Shown here piece by piece: positions 5,999-6,007 of a stretch of DNA of 6,007 nucleotides. The notes under the pieces were generated by a model, which saw nothing but the letters and a program-made list of their open reading frames with translations, was not told the origin of the DNA and made no database searches. This DNA is from Nocardioidaceae bacterium (lineage in GTDB: Bacteria > Actinomycetota > Actinomycetes > Propionibacteriales > Nocardioidaceae). The stretch's first letter is position 1. Each line of letters starts with the position of its first letter. The position numbers were made by a program, and so were the translations under genes. Where the stretch lies: positions 1 through 6,007 of the forward strand of contig JACCSH010000087.1 in assembly GCA_013813125.1 (NCBI GenBank), in the 5' to 3' direction.

Positions 5999-6007
5999 CT
6001 ACCGCCC

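Overview
This window is from a high-GC Gram-positive bacterium (Actinobacteria). The DNA looks roughly 60-65% GC, the codons prefer G or C in third position, and GTG starts are common. Above all, the gene set is the conserved actinobacterial cell-wall and cell-division signalling cluster: SEDS glycosyltransferase (rodA), transpeptidase pbpA, Ser/Thr kinase pknB, a DUF881 membrane protein, crgA and a rhomboid protease. In M. tuberculosis and Streptomyces this cluster lies near the chromosomal origin. I cannot name the genus.

Layout. Positions 1-303 (+) hold the C-terminal 100 codons of a RodA/FtsW-type SEDS protein, cut by the left edge. Its stop overlaps the pbpA start (300-1757, +) in an ATGA junction. 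After 34 bases comes pknB (1792-3705, +), a kinase with one membrane span, three PASTA domains and a long Thr/Glu/Pro then Lys/Pro tail. These three genes read as one operon. A 42-base gap separates pknB from a convergent DUF881 gene (3748-4608, -). A short divergent promoter region (4609-4663) leads to crgA (4664-4915, +). The crgA and rhomboid (5117-5998, -) genes converge on a 201-base intergenic region.

How the genes work together. RodA polymerises glycan strands and PbpA cross-links them. PknB is expected to sense peptidoglycan or lipid II fragments through its PASTA domains and to phosphorylate division and wall-synthesis proteins. CrgA is a small membrane protein that joins or restrains the division machinery. 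DUF881 and the rhomboid are frequent neighbours whose roles here are not established. No pknA or trpG lies between pbpA and the DUF881 gene, unlike in M. tuberculosis.

The most interesting non-coding signal is in the convergent crgA-rhomboid gap. A 12-bp perfect palindrome (5038-5049) is followed within 35 bases by three DnaA-box-like 9-mers (5051-5082), one of them a perfect TTGTCCACA. Because both flanking genes end there, these boxes are unlikely to control either neighbour's promoter. They may be a DnaA titration or regulatory site. I found no tRNA, rRNA, CRISPR array or mobile element. The coding content is a well-known system, not a new one.
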